Of a stretch of DNA of 64,000 nucleotides, positions 9,253 to 18,536 are shown piece after piece. The notes beneath the pieces are model-generated. The model worked only from the letters and a program-made list of their open reading frames with translations, made no database searches and was not told where the DNA came from. A program made the position numbers and the translations under genes. This DNA is from Methanopyrus sp. SNP6. GTDB lineage: Archaea > JAADCQ01 > Methanopyri > Methanopyrales > Methanopyraceae. The stretch's first letter is position 1; the number at the start of each line of letters is the position of its first letter. The stretch lies in the NCBI RefSeq assembly GCF_002201895.1, contig NZ_CP019436.1, positions 53,456 to 117,455 of the forward strand, written 5' to 3'.

Positions 9253-9758
9253 ATCGGCGGTGCCAGTGCCAGCTCCCGTCTCCTTTTGAACGCACCCAGG
9301 AGTTCGAAGACGACGACGCCGAGCGCCGTCGCCAAGCCCACACCGGACACCAAGAAACCCGTGGGTCCCACCTCCGAGGATCGTGCGATCGGTGCGAACG
9401 ACCACGAGATTCCCTTCGGACCCAGAAGCACGTAGGCCTCCAGTCCGTACGATTTTAGCGAGAAAGGGAACATCGCGGGAACGCCGGTCCCTGCCCCTTT
9501 CATCCCAGCTAGAGCGTCAGTCACAAGGTGAAATACGTACATAGCCAGGACGAGTCCCGTCCTCAGTCCGGCCGCGTACGCAGTGGCTACCCCCGCTAGC
9601 AACGCGACGGGCGAGTGGAGTATCCAACGGTACCGAAGGAGGTGATCGAGGTCGATCGCCACGTTTATTCCGAAGGCGTACACCAGGGACGTGCGGACGG
9701 TGTACCCAGCAGCCCGCGCCAGCGCATACGAAGCTGCCACATGGAACACCGGGTCCAA
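9249..9758 (-). CDS. Integral membrane protein, YdjM/DUF457-like predicted metal-dependent hydrolase
   Basis: 169 aa with about four hydrophobic segments. Conserved His/Asp positions resemble the membrane-bound hydrolase family: FHVAASYALAR near the N-terminus, NVAIDLDHLLRY, HSPVALLAG and FHLVTDALAGMKG. It overlaps the 3' end of the interrupted channel gene by 4 bp (convergent) and is divergent from cobQ. Activity not established for the family. Confidence 0.55.
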   Translation of the reverse strand: MDPVFHVAASYALARAAGYTVRTSLVYAFGINVAIDLDHLLRYRWILHSPVALLAGVATAYAAGLRTGLVLAMYVFHLVTDALAGMKGAGTGVPAMFPFSLKSYGLEAYVLLGPKGISWSFAPIARSSEVGPTGFLVSGVGLATALGVVVFELLGAFKRRRELALAPPI

Positions 9759-9784
9759 TGGGACTCCCCCGAGGGGTTTGTGAC

Positions 9785-11269
9785 TTGTCGGCGATCATGT
9801 TCGTCGGTACGGCCTCGAACTCCGGTAAGTCGTTCTTGGCGGCGGTTACGTGCGCCTACCTACGCCAGCATGGCGTGGACGTGGCTCCGTTCAAATCCCA
9901 GAACATGTCGCTGAACTCGTGTGTGGCAAAGGAAAACGGGGAGATCGCCGTCGCCCAGGCGTTCCAGGCCGCGATGGCAGGTCAGGAACCCTCGATCCAC
10001 CATAATCCCGTGCTCCTTAAACCCAAAGGGGAGCTCCGCTCGGAGGTCATCGTCCATGGAAAGCCTATCGGGACGATGTCGTATCGCGAGTACCGGGAAA
10101 TCGTCTTCGAAGATCCCTGGCAAGCCGTCTTGGAATCCGCCGAAATCCTCTCGGAGGAGCACGAGGTCATCGTCGCCGAGGGTGCAGGGTCGCCCGCGGA
10201 GGTCAACGTCCTTGACACCGATATCGCGAACCTTCGGGTAGCCGAAGCCCTGGGTGCGGACGTGATCCTGGTCGCGGACATCAGTAGGGGCGGAGCCTTC
10301 GCGGCCGTCTACGGCACGATCGAGCTCTTACCGGAGCGATGGCGACGGTTGGTAAAGGGTTTCCTGTTCAACAAGTTCCTCGGCGATGAGTCCCTCCTCG
10401 AGTCTGGGATCAAGGAGTTGGAGCGCCGCCTAGGCGTACGTTACTTCGGAACCGTGCGTCACATCGGGGACTTCTGGATGCCTTGGGAAGACTCGGAGGC
10501 ACTCGACACCCATTCCCCCGGGCGCGGTTCCGTACGGATCGCGGTCATCAGGCTGCCCCGGATCTCCAACTTCACCGACTTCGAGCCTCTCGCGATGGAG
10601 CCGGACGTGAGAGTGGAGTTCGTGGACCCTAGGGACAGCCTCCCTGAGGACGCGGATGCAGTGATCCTCCCTGGAACCCGTACCACTATCTCCGACCTCG
10701 AAGAACTTCGGAAACACGGGATGGACGAGGAGGTAGTTCAGGCGGCCGGCGAGGATACGGTGGTGCTCGGGGTGTGCGGAGGATATCAGATGCTCGGCAA
10801 AGAGCTCGTCGACGAGTCGGGGAGTGAGCTCAACCCGGGGGAGTCGGTCCCGGGGCTCGGACTTCTCGATGCCGTGACCGTGTTCCCCAGTGACACCGGT
10901 AAGGTGACGGTGCGATCGGAGGGAGTCGTGAACCATCCGCACCTCCGCGGCATCCGAGTTGAGGGGTTCGAGATCCATGAGGGGCGTACCTATACCGGCG
11001 GCCCACACTTGATCCGTTTACGGTCGGGGTATGGAAACAGAGGATGTCTTCTAGACGGTGCGTATCGCATCGATCGGCCCGTTCTCGGTACCTACTTACA
11101 CGGGATATTCTTCAACCGACGCTTCCGTCACGAGTTCCTCAGATGGGTATCCGGAGGCAGGTGGAATCCTCCCGAGCGGGACGTAGTTCGGGAGGCGGTG
11201 AAGCGGAACCTTCAGGTCGCCCAGGAGATCGTAGAATCGACGGATCTTCCAGAGCTCCTGGGGGAGTAA
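9785..11269 (+). CDS. cobQ/cbiP: Cobyric acid synthase (glutamine-dependent amidase)
   Basis: 494 aa. It amidates four carboxylates of adenosylcobyrinic acid a,c-diamide with glutamine and ATP in cobamide synthesis. The N-terminal P-loop-like TASNSGKS and SQNMSLNS mark the dethiobiotin-synthetase-type ATPase domain. The C-terminal class I amidotransferase has the nucleophile in GVCGGYQMLG and the His of TYLHGIFFN. TTG 9785 is chosen because GAGGGGT lies 7 bases upstream. The stop is 2 bases before the next gene, which suggests coupling. Confidence 0.93.
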   Translation: MSAIMFVGTASNSGKSFLAAVTCAYLRQHGVDVAPFKSQNMSLNSCVAKENGEIAVAQAFQAAMAGQEPSIHHNPVLLKPKGELRSEVIVHGKPIGTMSYREYREIVFEDPWQAVLESAEILSEEHEVIVAEGAGSPAEVNVLDTDIANLRVAEALGADVILVADISRGGAFAAVYGTIELLPERWRRLVKGFLFNKFLGDESLLESGIKELERRLGVRYFGTVRHIGDFWMPWEDSEALDTHSPGRGSVRIAVIRLPRISNFTDFEPLAMEPDVRVEFVDPRDSLPEDADAVILPGTRTTISDLEELRKHGMDEEVVQAAGEDTVVLGVCGGYQMLGKELVDESGSELNPGESVPGLGLLDAVTVFPSDTGKVTVRSEGVVNHPHLRGIRVEGFEIHEGRTYTGGPHLIRLRSGYGNRGCLLDGAYRIDRPVLGTYLHGIFFNRRFRHEFLRWVSGGRWNPPERDVVREAVKRNLQVAQEIVESTDLPELLGE

Positions 11270-11271
11270 GG

Positions 11272-11853
11272 GTGGATTTAGACCGGTTGAAGGTAAGTTC
11301 CTTCGAGCGCGTAACTAGGCCTATCGAGCCGAAGGATTCGGGCCTAATCACGGAACGACTTGGGCTACTCCCAGGCCATCGCGTGTTCGAATCGGGTGTC
11401 GGATCCGGGTTCCTCACAGCTTCCATAGCCCGGATAGTCTACCCAGATGGTGAAGTAGTCGGGATCGAGATCGACGCCAGGAAGCTCAAGAAGGCTCGGG
11501 AGAACCTCGAACAGTTGGGAAAAGTCTACGAGAGGAGCGTGACGTTGAAGCACGGTGACGCTAGGGAGTACCTCGAGGGGTTGGAAGACGAGTTCGATGC
11601 GATGGTGTTGGACCTACCCGAGCCCGACCGCGTACTTGAGGTGGGATTAAACGCCATCAAATCGAACGGGAAGGTCGCTGTGTTCTGCCCGTTTTTCGAG
11701 CAGGTGAGAGCCGTCTGGCAGATCTTGGAGGATCGGTGCACCTGGTTGGAAGCCGTTGAACTGATCGAGCGAAAACTCCAGGTGGAAAAGCGTGGGATTC
11801 GACCCGGCCGTACTCTGGGTCACACGGGGTTCATAGTCTTCGGTAGGGTCTGA
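11272..11853 (+). CDS. trmI: TrmI-like tRNA (adenine-58-N1)-methyltransferase
   Basis: About 193 aa. SAM-binding motif I is FESGVGSGFLTASIARI, motif II VVGIEIDARKLKKAREN, and the D-A-M-V-L-D-L-P block resembles the DxxxLDxPxP catalytic motif of the TrmI/Gcd14 family. RPxxxxGHTGFIVFGR at the C-terminus is also family-like. The conserved N-terminal PKDSGLI matches the PKD segment of TrmI. GTG 11272 has GGGGGAG upstream and is 2 bases from the cobQ stop. It is shorter than bacterial TrmI (about 250 aa) and lacks much of its N-terminal beta domain. A CbiT-type role is less likely on motif grounds. Confidence 0.72.
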   Translation: MDLDRLKVSSFERVTRPIEPKDSGLITERLGLLPGHRVFESGVGSGFLTASIARIVYPDGEVVGIEIDARKLKKARENLEQLGKVYERSVTLKHGDAREYLEGLEDEFDAMVLDLPEPDRVLEVGLNAIKSNGKVAVFCPFFEQVRAVWQILEDRCTWLEAVELIERKLQVEKRGIRPGRTLGHTGFIVFGRV

Positions 11854-11919
11854 CTCTCCATACCCACAGGACGGTCCACCGGTTCTCCAGGTCTTTACGG
11901 AACGATCAGTCGAGGAACT

Positions 11920-12744
11920 TCACTTTATCTTCCTAGGGTTTGTGCAGGGCATCACGCCCGCAAGTTCAAGTACTTCATCTTCTTCGAGCGGTTTGGGCAT
12001 GACACCTTCCGTCTCGAGCATTCTGTGCGCGAGCTCGCGGAACGCCTCGGCCGCGTCCGAGTCCGGGAACTCTCTGATCACAGTACGATACCGAGACTCG
12101 GCCTTCCGTACCTCATTCATGTAGGGAAGATCGTAAATCAACTCGGCCCGGATTCGCCGGCAGAACTCCGTCACTACGCTAGAATCTGAGTCACGGGAGC
12201 GTCGGTTGTGGACAATCCCCCCGAGTTTCGCACCACCTCGATCTGCGTACTCGGCGATCCCGCGGCAGATGTTGTTAGCGGCGTATAGGGACATTGGTTC
12301 GCTGGACGTGACCACGAAAACGGTATCCGCGTAGCCGTGGCGGATCGGTAGGGCGAATCCACCACACACCACGTCGCCGAGTACGTCGAAGATCACCACG
12401 TCGACGTCCTCGAACGCCCCACTTCGAGTCAACATCTCGAGGGCCTTCAGCACACCGCGCCCCGCGCATCCGACCCCGGGCTTCGGCCCACCGGACTCGA
12501 CGCACAAGACCCCGAAATCACCTTCGACGATAACGTCCTCGAGCTCGAGGTCTTCCCCTTTCTTCCGGTACTCGTGCATCACCGTTGGGATTCTACGTCC
12601 CGCGAGCGTCAGGGTCGAGTCCGCCTTCGGGTCACACCCTACCAGCATGACCAGATAACCTTCTTCGGCCAAAGCCGCGGCCACGTTCGCCGCGATCGTG
12701 GACTTTCCTATCCCACCCTTCCCGTAGACGGCGATCCTTTTCAA
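11920..12744 (-). CDS. cfbC: NifH-like ATPase of F430 synthesis, Ni-sirohydrochlorin a,c-diamide reductive cyclase component
   Basis: 274 aa. P-loop [15 protein letters not shown], switch GCDPKADST, and Fe4S4 cysteines in GCAGRGV and VVCGGFAL match group IV NifH homologues. CfbC passes electrons to CfbD, which reduces Ni-sirohydrochlorin a,c-diamide on the way to coenzyme F430 of MCR. It stands alone, without cfbD beside it. TTG 12744 (M-K-R-I-A-V-Y-G) has GGGG about 9 bases upstream and gives the usual NifH N-terminus; GTG 12759 is the alternative. Confidence 0.85.
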   Translation of the reverse strand: MKRIAVYGKGGIGKSTIAANVAAALAEEGYLVMLVGCDPKADSTLTLAGRRIPTVMHEYRKKGEDLELEDVIVEGDFGVLCVESGGPKPGVGCAGRGVLKALEMLTRSGAFEDVDVVIFDVLGDVVCGGFALPIRHGYADTVFVVTSSEPMSLYAANNICRGIAEYADRGGAKLGGIVHNRRSRDSDSSVVTEFCRRIRAELIYDLPYMNEVRKAESRYRTVIREFPDSDAAEAFRELAHRMLETEGVMPKPLEEDEVLELAGVMPCTNPRKIK

Positions 12745-12767
12745 GCGCTGTCGCCCCACGATCCGGG

Positions 12768-13580
12768 GTGAGATGCGTGAGGAAGGAAATCGCAGTGATC
12801 TTCGTGATCGCCGTTATAGTCCTCCCGGCGGCCGGATACTACGAGGTCAACTACGGACGTGGTTCGATCGAACGGCCCGCAGTGACTTACGGAGAAACCA
12901 CATGGAGGACCGAGCGTCCTACCGTGGTAGAACTGTTTAAGGAGGTTGGGGTCGATCCGACTAGGTTCCACAGAACGATCGTGACGGCCGAAGAGACCAA
13001 CCGAGTAGCGGCGGAGGTCACCGGACATAGATACACTCCATCCCAAATATACAGCTGTGCCGCAGTCACACCTTACGACGAACCACCGCGGCGCTATCAG
13101 GAGGTCGATGGGTACCGCATCTACGTGGGCCCCGAGATCACGGTATGTAAACCGGAGACATACGCCGAAGCCCTAGCGTCGATAGGCGCACCTCCTTGCT
13201 GCGTGACCATCCGTAGTCCCGTTCAGGCCACGGGCGAGGCGGCTCTCGCCGGAGTGTACAAAGCCATGAGGGAGGCCGGTGTAGAGATCACGGAACGTGA
13301 CGCTAGATTCTCCCAGGCGGTGCTCGAAGCCGTGAAGGAGGCCGGGGACGATCCTCAAAGGCGAGCTGCGGCCGTAACCGTAGTCGCAGTGTGCGTGTTC
13401 CGAGGTGCCGACAATCCGCAGAAGGCGAGGGACGTTCAAAACGAAGTCGAGGACGTCTACGGGGTGAACTTACCGCCCGAAACCGCGGTTCACGCCGCGC
13501 AAGCGGCGAAGTTGGCCGAGGAAGGGGCAGAGTATTCCTGGTGGTGGCTCTTCAAGAGACTCCTGACGTACTGGATCTAA
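12768..13580 (+). CDS. Secreted DUF1002-like protein
   Basis: 270 aa with a signal peptide or single N-terminal membrane helix ([17 protein letters not shown]). The centre carries [36 protein letters not shown] and [14 protein letters not shown], which line up with the DUF1002 pattern (N-I-T..Y.NAL.TAGI, then P-SGTAALTG..KA). Function of that family is unknown. GGGGTG precedes the ATG. Only 23 bp separate this start from the divergent cfbC start. Confidence 0.5.
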   Translation: MRCVRKEIAVIFVIAVIVLPAAGYYEVNYGRGSIERPAVTYGETTWRTERPTVVELFKEVGVDPTRFHRTIVTAEETNRVAAEVTGHRYTPSQIYSCAAVTPYDEPPRRYQEVDGYRIYVGPEITVCKPETYAEALASIGAPPCCVTIRSPVQATGEAALAGVYKAMREAGVEITERDARFSQAVLEAVKEAGDDPQRRAAAVTVVAVCVFRGADNPQKARDVQNEVEDVYGVNLPPETAVHAAQAAKLAEEGAEYSWWWLFKRLLTYWI

Positions 13581-13700
13581 CCTCCCTGTCCCGAATGACG
13601 ACACCTTTAGAGTTTCGCGAGGACAATGTGGGCTCAACGGGAGGAAACAAAGAAAAAGTGTTTAAGAGATAGTTTTATGGTGAGTCCCGAGGGGCAACCG

Positions 13701-14555
13701 ATGGCAAAGTACGAGCCGATCATACCGGAGCTCGAGGTGAATCCTGAGGAGGAAGTGAGCAAGATAGCAGAATTCCTCCGGGAGAAGTTCGAGGAGGCTG
13801 GTCGGGAGATCGCGGTAGTGGGTTTGAGCGGCGGAGTCGATTCATCTACGACCCTCGGACTTGCGGTCGAGGCGCTGGGTCGCGAGAACGTGGTGACACT
13901 GATACTACCGGAGCGTGACACTCCGCGGGAGGACGTTGAAGACGCCGTGGAAGCTGCGGAACGGTTCGGTGTCGAGTACTACGTCCACGACGTCACCGAG
14001 GTCCTGCGAGCCTTCGGCACCGGTTCATACGTCCCCTGTCACACGTTCAGCCGTAAGAGCGACGCTAACCTCAAACCACGGGTCCGGATGTGCATACTGT
14101 ATTATTTCGCGAACAAGCTCGGCGGTCTCGTCCTGGGTACCGGTAACCGTACGGAGTGGCTTACTGGGTACTTCACACTTCACGGAGACGGCGCCTGCGA
14201 CGTGGCCCCTATCAGGCACCTCTACAAGACGCAGGTTTACATAATAGCAGAGTATCTCGGCGTACCAGAGCGTATTGTGGAGGAGAAGGAACCTTCGGCA
14301 CGACTCTGGCCTGGCCAGACGGATGAGGGTGAACTCGGGATCGATTACCCTACTCTCGATGCTCTCCTGTACGCGCTCGTCGACGAAGGTTTGAAGATTC
14401 GGGAGGCTGTCGACTGGCTCGGGGAGCGTGGGGTAGAGGTGACGGAGAAAGACGCTGAGAAAGTCCTGGACCTTGTGCGAAGTTCCTCGTTCAAGCGACG
14501 ACCTGCTCCTGGTCTGGACTTGCCAGAGCCCGAGGATCCTGCGATGCCGAGGTGA
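13701..14555 (+). CDS. nadE: NH3-dependent NAD+ synthetase
   Basis: 284 aa. It adenylates and amidates nicotinic acid adenine dinucleotide to NAD+. The PP-loop VGLSGGVDSSTTLGLA, the GTGNRTEWLTGYFTLHGDG block, and PSARLWPGQTDEGELGIDY mark the N-type synthetase; no glutaminase domain is present, so ammonia is the donor. ATG 13701 is chosen because GAGGGG lies 6 bases upstream; longer upstream in-frame starts add no family sequence. Confidence 0.93.
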   Translation: MAKYEPIIPELEVNPEEEVSKIAEFLREKFEEAGREIAVVGLSGGVDSSTTLGLAVEALGRENVVTLILPERDTPREDVEDAVEAAERFGVEYYVHDVTEVLRAFGTGSYVPCHTFSRKSDANLKPRVRMCILYYFANKLGGLVLGTGNRTEWLTGYFTLHGDGACDVAPIRHLYKTQVYIIAEYLGVPERIVEEKEPSARLWPGQTDEGELGIDYPTLDALLYALVDEGLKIREAVDWLGERGVEVTEKDAEKVLDLVRSSSFKRRPAPGLDLPEPEDPAMPR

Positions 14556-14572
14556 GAGGGAGTTCGATCTGT

Positions 14573-14956
14573 ATGGAACCACGGAAGGTAGAAGTGGTCC
14601 TAGAGTTCGGGTGTGAGTTCGGTGCGCGCCTATGGGTAATCCAGCAGGTGGTCTGCATCTTCGTTTCGTCACTAGTGATACTCATCCTCATCTACCACAC
14701 GATCCGTGCCGTGCGACGCCACGACCTCGACTGTGCGCTGGCCAGCTTCGGGATGCTCCTACTGATACTGGCCGCCGGCGTGATCACTCCCCTGAATACC
14801 CTCCTCCACCTTTATTCCCATCCTCGCATCAAGTGGGGTATCATCCTCTGGACATACATCGGATCCCTAGGAGTGGGGATGGTGACGTTCGGCATTGGTA
14901 TATTCAACGTTCTCACCAGACGGCCCGCCGCCCCGTTCGGGGGCGAGGAGAGTTGA
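14573..14956 (+). CDS. Small membrane protein, three predicted helices, function unknown
   Basis: About 127 aa. Hydrophobic segments lie near residues 25-50, 60-85 and 95-120, with a positively charged AVRRHD loop between the first two. I recognise no family. ATG 14573 follows a GAGAGGGAG SD-like run; GTG 14552, overlapping the nadE stop, is the alternative. Its stop overlaps the start of the next gene, so it belongs to a polycistron that ends in dapB. Confidence 0.5.
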   Translation: MEPRKVEVVLEFGCEFGARLWVIQQVVCIFVSSLVILILIYHTIRAVRRHDLDCALASFGMLLLILAAGVITPLNTLLHLYSHPRIKWGIILWTYIGSLGVGMVTFGIGIFNVLTRRPAAPFGGEES

Positions 14957-15696
14957 TCGGCGCACTTCTCGCATCTCACAGCTACCCAGCAGCCGTGACC
15001 TGGGATATCCTCGCGGAAATAGTAGAGATACTTCCATCTTCGATCAAAATTTCATGCGTGAACCGAGACATTTGGGAGTTCTGCGTCGAGCTTAGGGATC
15101 GCGTCGAATTCTCGGAAGTGGAGGAAGTAGATTCCCTCGATGATCCTACCATCGTCGTCGCACTCGCGGAGGAAGAGGCGCACATAGGTCCTAAGGTGCT
15201 GCGCACGCGAGTGCGTGGGGTCGTGATAGTTACGGACGATCCCGAGCGGGCGGCGGAAGATTGGCGACTCCCTGCCGTCAGTGCTCGTGAAATTTACGTT
15301 CCAGTGGTACGCGTCGGTGGGAACGTGACCGTCCACGTTTACGAGCACGGGGAAGCGTTATGGCGCTTCGGGCTTAGGGAGGGGAGGACCATGCTACCAC
15401 CCGATTACAAATCGCTCCGCGAACTACTCTGGAACGAGTTCCCCTACGTGAGGACCATAGGCTCACTGGCCCAACGAACGAACTGGCACGAGGTCCTCGT
15501 CCGGCTGGCACTGATCGAGGAGTGGATTAAAGGAAACAGATTAGTGTCCGAATTTTTGGATTGGATTCCGAAGAGCACTAAGGTGATCCCCAGAGGCACG
15601 TATTCACCCACCGATAGATCATCGGGAGAGGACCTACTAGAAGGCCGGCTGATATTATTCCCGACGTTTTCCTCCGCCTTAAGCGCTCTAACGTGA
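14953..15696 (+). CDS. Hypothetical soluble protein
   Basis: About 247 aa, acidic, no signal peptide after the first residues, no family recognised. The TTG at 14953 overlaps the previous stop (TTGA) and follows GGCGAGGAG. A VVIVTDDPERAAEDW segment looks like a Rossmann-type strand-loop-helix, but no full fold can be assigned. It sits between the membrane protein and the TraB-like gene in the same transcription unit. Confidence 0.5.
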   Translation: MIGALLASHSYPAAVTWDILAEIVEILPSSIKISCVNRDIWEFCVELRDRVEFSEVEEVDSLDDPTIVVALAEEEAHIGPKVLRTRVRGVVIVTDDPERAAEDWRLPAVSAREIYVPVVRVGGNVTVHVYEHGEALWRFGLREGRTMLPPDYKSLRELLWNEFPYVRTIGSLAQRTNWHEVLVRLALIEEWIKGNRLVSEFLDWIPKSTKVIPRGTYSPTDRSSGEDLLEGRLILFPTFSSALSALT

Positions 15697-15708
15697 GGGG
15701 GCCCCTCG

Positions 15709-16746
15709 TTGTTCAGGTCCAAACGTCTCCCCTCGTTTCTAATTGAAGGCAAAGTGGACGAGGAATTGGAAGATTTCACGGATGACTTCGGGCAACCTGA
15801 TCTGGACGCGATCGTCCGAGCCTGCGTGGATAGACTCGACCCTCATCCTGACCTAGAGGAGAGGGTGTTGAAAACAGCCCGGAAGGCCTGCGAACGGATC
15901 GGATTTCCGATGGGGGAGCACACGGAGTTCGACCTGTGCCCGTGGCTAGCCCCACAAATATTCCACGAGCGAGTGATCCGAGATGTCTACTCGGGTGAGA
16001 GTCGGGAACCCGACGAGGCGCGGGTGGCCTTCGTTTCGATCCATCACGACAAACGTGGCGTCGCCGAGTACGTGTACCGGACTCTGGAACGTCTGGAACC
16101 AGAGGCTGTGTGTTTGGAAACCAGTCCAGCTGGACTGGAAACCGCACTCCACTACACACTCTCACCGCTACCGCACGCCGGAATCGAGGTGATGGCACGG
16201 GTACCCACTAAGATGCTCATGGGGCCGTTCCGGGACCTCTACGGGGCTTTAGTGTACTGTTTAAGGGAAGGTGTCCCTGCGATCCCCGTCGACGTGCCAT
16301 CGTCCTTGAAGCTCGAGAAGTCTAGGAAAAATCCCGAGTGTCTCCGCGATCCTATCGTGTTCGAGTACACTTCGGAAGTCGAGCGCGTCTTGGGACCCAC
16401 CGGTGAGTTGTTCTTCCTCGAGTACGAGGAAGTCGAGCCCGTGCTCAGGAGGCTCGGCGAAGAAATTCGCACCAACGTCTCCCTCGTGGCCTCGGAGACC
16501 TTCGTCCGCTTCCACCTAGAGTTTCGAGAGTGGTACATGCTCAGCCGCATCGCCGACGTAACCGAAGATTTCGATCGTGTCGCGGTGGTGGTGGGAGCCG
16601 TACACACCTCAGCGATGGAAAAGGCTTGGAGCGAGGACGAATTCCGATACCTGAAACCATCACCTGAGGACTTCAAGGGTGTGGAGTGGGAGCTCTCACC
16701 CAGGTACAAACGCCACAAGCTCGTGGTTGGGGGCAGGCGGAGGTGA
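15709..16746 (+). CDS. TraB/ChaN-superfamily-like protein
   Basis: 345 aa. VAFVSIHHDKRGVAEYV, then E-A-V-C-L-E-T-S-P, and near the end VAVVVGAVHTSAMEKAW resemble the paired motifs of TraB/PrgY/Tiki-type proteins (strand with His, acidic ELD-like motif, late GAxH). Those proteins are putative metal-dependent hydrolases. TTG 15709 has GAGGGG upstream. Its stop overlaps the dapB start by 4 bp. Assignment rests on motif resemblance only. Confidence 0.42.
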   Translation: MFRSKRLPSFLIEGKVDEELEDFTDDFGQPDLDAIVRACVDRLDPHPDLEERVLKTARKACERIGFPMGEHTEFDLCPWLAPQIFHERVIRDVYSGESREPDEARVAFVSIHHDKRGVAEYVYRTLERLEPEAVCLETSPAGLETALHYTLSPLPHAGIEVMARVPTKMLMGPFRDLYGALVYCLREGVPAIPVDVPSSLKLEKSRKNPECLRDPIVFEYTSEVERVLGPTGELFFLEYEEVEPVLRRLGEEIRTNVSLVASETFVRFHLEFREWYMLSRIADVTEDFDRVAVVVGAVHTSAMEKAWSEDEFRYLKPSPEDFKGVEWELSPRYKRHKLVVGGRRR

Positions 16747-17570
16747 TCGGGATCGTCGTCCTCGGGGCCACTGGTAGGATGGGTCGCCGGATATGCCGGA
16801 TGGTGATAGAAGATGAAGAGCTCGAGCTGGTAGGCGCTATCGCATCACCCACCTCCGAGCACCTGGGGAGGGACGTGGGACTGCTCATAGGAGTGGGCGA
16901 GACAGGTGTAGAAATCGCTCCTCCAGCCGCTTTACCTAACATCGCTAAGGACGCGGACGTCGCGATCGATTTTACAGTCCGTGAAGCGACGTTGGAGAAC
17001 GCGCCCAAAGCCGCCCATGCGGGGTTGGACCTCGTAATTGGTACCACTGGGTTCAGAGGTGAAGACCTCAGGATGCTCGAACACGAGATCGAGGAAGCAG
17101 GAGTTTCGGCCGTGATCTCCGCGAACATGTCCTTAGGAGTCAACCTGCTCTTCGAGCTCACAAGACAGCTCGCTAGGGTGCTCGGAAACAACGGGTTCGA
17201 TTTCGAGATCGTGGAGATCCATCATCGGCACAAGGTGGATGCACCGAGCGGGACGGCCCTCGAATTGGCGGCAGTCATAGAGGAAGAGCTGGGTAAGGAA
17301 AAGAAGGTCTTCGGTCGTGAGGGGAACGTAGGACCACGTGATGACGACGAGATCGGTGTGTTGGCAGTTCGAGGAGGTGAGGTCGTAGGCGATCACACCG
17401 TCATGGCGTTGGGCGAGCACGAGAGGATCGAACTCACGCACAGGGCCCTCTCACGTGACGCCTTCGCCAAGGGAGCCTTGGTAGCCGCGAAGTTCGTCGT
17501 GGAGGCCCCTCCGGGGATTTACTCGATGAGGGACGTACTGTTCGGCGGGAAACGGGAGGAAGGGTTATAA
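16743..17570 (+). CDS. dapB: 4-hydroxy-tetrahydrodipicolinate reductase
   Basis: 275 aa. It reduces hydroxy-tetrahydrodipicolinate with NAD(P)H in lysine synthesis. The N-terminal loop VVLGATGRMGRRICRMV binds the nucleotide; VIGTTGFRGED, SANMSLGVNLLFELT, EIHHRHKVDAPSGTAL (catalytic His and Lys) and GEHERIELTHRA are all intact. The GTG at 16743 overlaps the previous stop in a GTGA junction, which indicates translational coupling. Confidence 0.94.
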   Translation: MIGIVVLGATGRMGRRICRMVIEDEELELVGAIASPTSEHLGRDVGLLIGVGETGVEIAPPAALPNIAKDADVAIDFTVREATLENAPKAAHAGLDLVIGTTGFRGEDLRMLEHEIEEAGVSAVISANMSLGVNLLFELTRQLARVLGNNGFDFEIVEIHHRHKVDAPSGTALELAAVIEEELGKEKKVFGREGNVGPRDDDEIGVLAVRGGEVVGDHTVMALGEHERIELTHRALSRDAFAKGALVAAKFVVEAPPGIYSMRDVLFGGKREEGL

Positions 17571-17576
17571 ACCCGG
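17564..17576 (+). promoter_or_regulatory. Palindromic TATA element overlapping the dapB stop codon
   Basis: GGGTTATAAACCC is a perfect 13-bp palindrome whose TAA is the dapB stop. It lies about 35-40 bases before the GTG at 17607 and is the obvious TATA box for the secreted-protein gene. Its symmetry could also serve a dimeric regulator. Confidence 0.5.
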
Positions 17577-17606
17577 AACTCCGGCTCCGGCTTGGGGGGT
17601 GAAGGT

Positions 17607-18485
17607 GTGAGGCGCGTGTTGGTAGTCCTCTCCATCGCCCTGGTGGCTCTGGCGGCTCCGGGACTGGCGGAAGACAAGGTCGCAGCGGTGACCGAGCAGC
17701 AGACACAGGCCAGCGAGCAGCAGTCACAGCAGGCGCAAACCACGGAGCAGCAGACCGAGCAGAAGGCTACCGCGTCGGCGCCCAAGACGGTGGCGCTGAA
17801 ACTGACGCCGAGCCTTCAGGCGGACTTCACCGTGGACCTGAAGAACGGAGAAGCGGTCTTAACTCTGGCCGGAGGCTACTCGCTGGTTGCCGAGGGACAG
17901 GACCTGTTGTCAGACGTCCTGACGGCTGCCCTAGCGGGTGCTATCAACGCTATCGTGGCGCCTATCGACGGTAAGGAGGTACTACCAGGCGTGAAACTGG
18001 AGGCCGGAGTGGAGATTCCGACCGTGACCGCGGAGCTGGCAGAGGACTGTGGTGTCAAACTGACAGCGACGGTCCTCAATATCGAGGTACCAAAGCTGGA
18101 CCTCGATCGTGAGTGGAGCGAAACCGTGGAGGACCCGGTGAAAGCCTGCATCAGCGTGGCTCTACGGCTGCTGCACACGGCCGAGGAACCGTTCATCAAG
18201 GCCACTCTAGACCTGCTGACCGGAGCGCTGAAAGTCGTCGTGCACCTGTTCGAGCTAGAGGTCAGCCCGTCAGAGGACTACGAGGGACCGTATTTGGAAC
18301 TCACACCGGTGAACGTGTCGGAGGAACTGATCGACAACGCGACCGTAACCGCTTACCTGGGAGCGAGCCTATCAGCGTCGACACTGAAATTGTCGCCGAC
18401 GATCACCTACGAGACGACTACACCACTGAAGCTGCCGGTGACACTGCCGGAGATTACACTGTGCACCTTCCAGCTTCCGGCCTAA
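17607..18485 (+). CDS. Secreted protein with Gln/Thr/Ser-rich linker, lineage-specific
   Basis: About 292 aa. A signal peptide (VLVVLSIALVALAAPGLAE) is followed by a low-complexity stretch of Gln, Thr, Ser and Ala at residues about 30-60. A beta-rich body rich in leucine and valine follows, with repeated phrases such as VALKLTPSLQADFTVDL and TLKLSPTITYET. Three Cys are spread through the body. No family recognised; a surface or envelope role is inferred. GTG 17607 follows GGGGGGTG. Confidence 0.55.
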   Translation: MRRVLVVLSIALVALAAPGLAEDKVAAVTEQQTQASEQQSQQAQTTEQQTEQKATASAPKTVALKLTPSLQADFTVDLKNGEAVLTLAGGYSLVAEGQDLLSDVLTAALAGAINAIVAPIDGKEVLPGVKLEAGVEIPTVTAELAEDCGVKLTATVLNIEVPKLDLDREWSETVEDPVKACISVALRLLHTAEEPFIKATLDLLTGALKVVVHLFELEVSPSEDYEGPYLELTPVNVSEELIDNATVTAYLGASLSASTLKLSPTITYETTTPLKLPVTLPEITLCTFQLPA

Positions 18486-18510
18486 AGGTGGCCCCCTTAC
18501 TAACCTCTCA

Positions 18511-18516
18511 TTTTTT
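18511..18516 (+). terminator. T-run terminator after the secreted-protein gene
   Basis: TTTTTT, 25 bases after the stop at 18485, in GC-rich DNA. Archaeal RNA polymerase terminates at such T tracts without a hairpin. Confidence 0.4.
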
Positions 18517-18536
18517 AGGATAGGTTCCGTCTCAGG

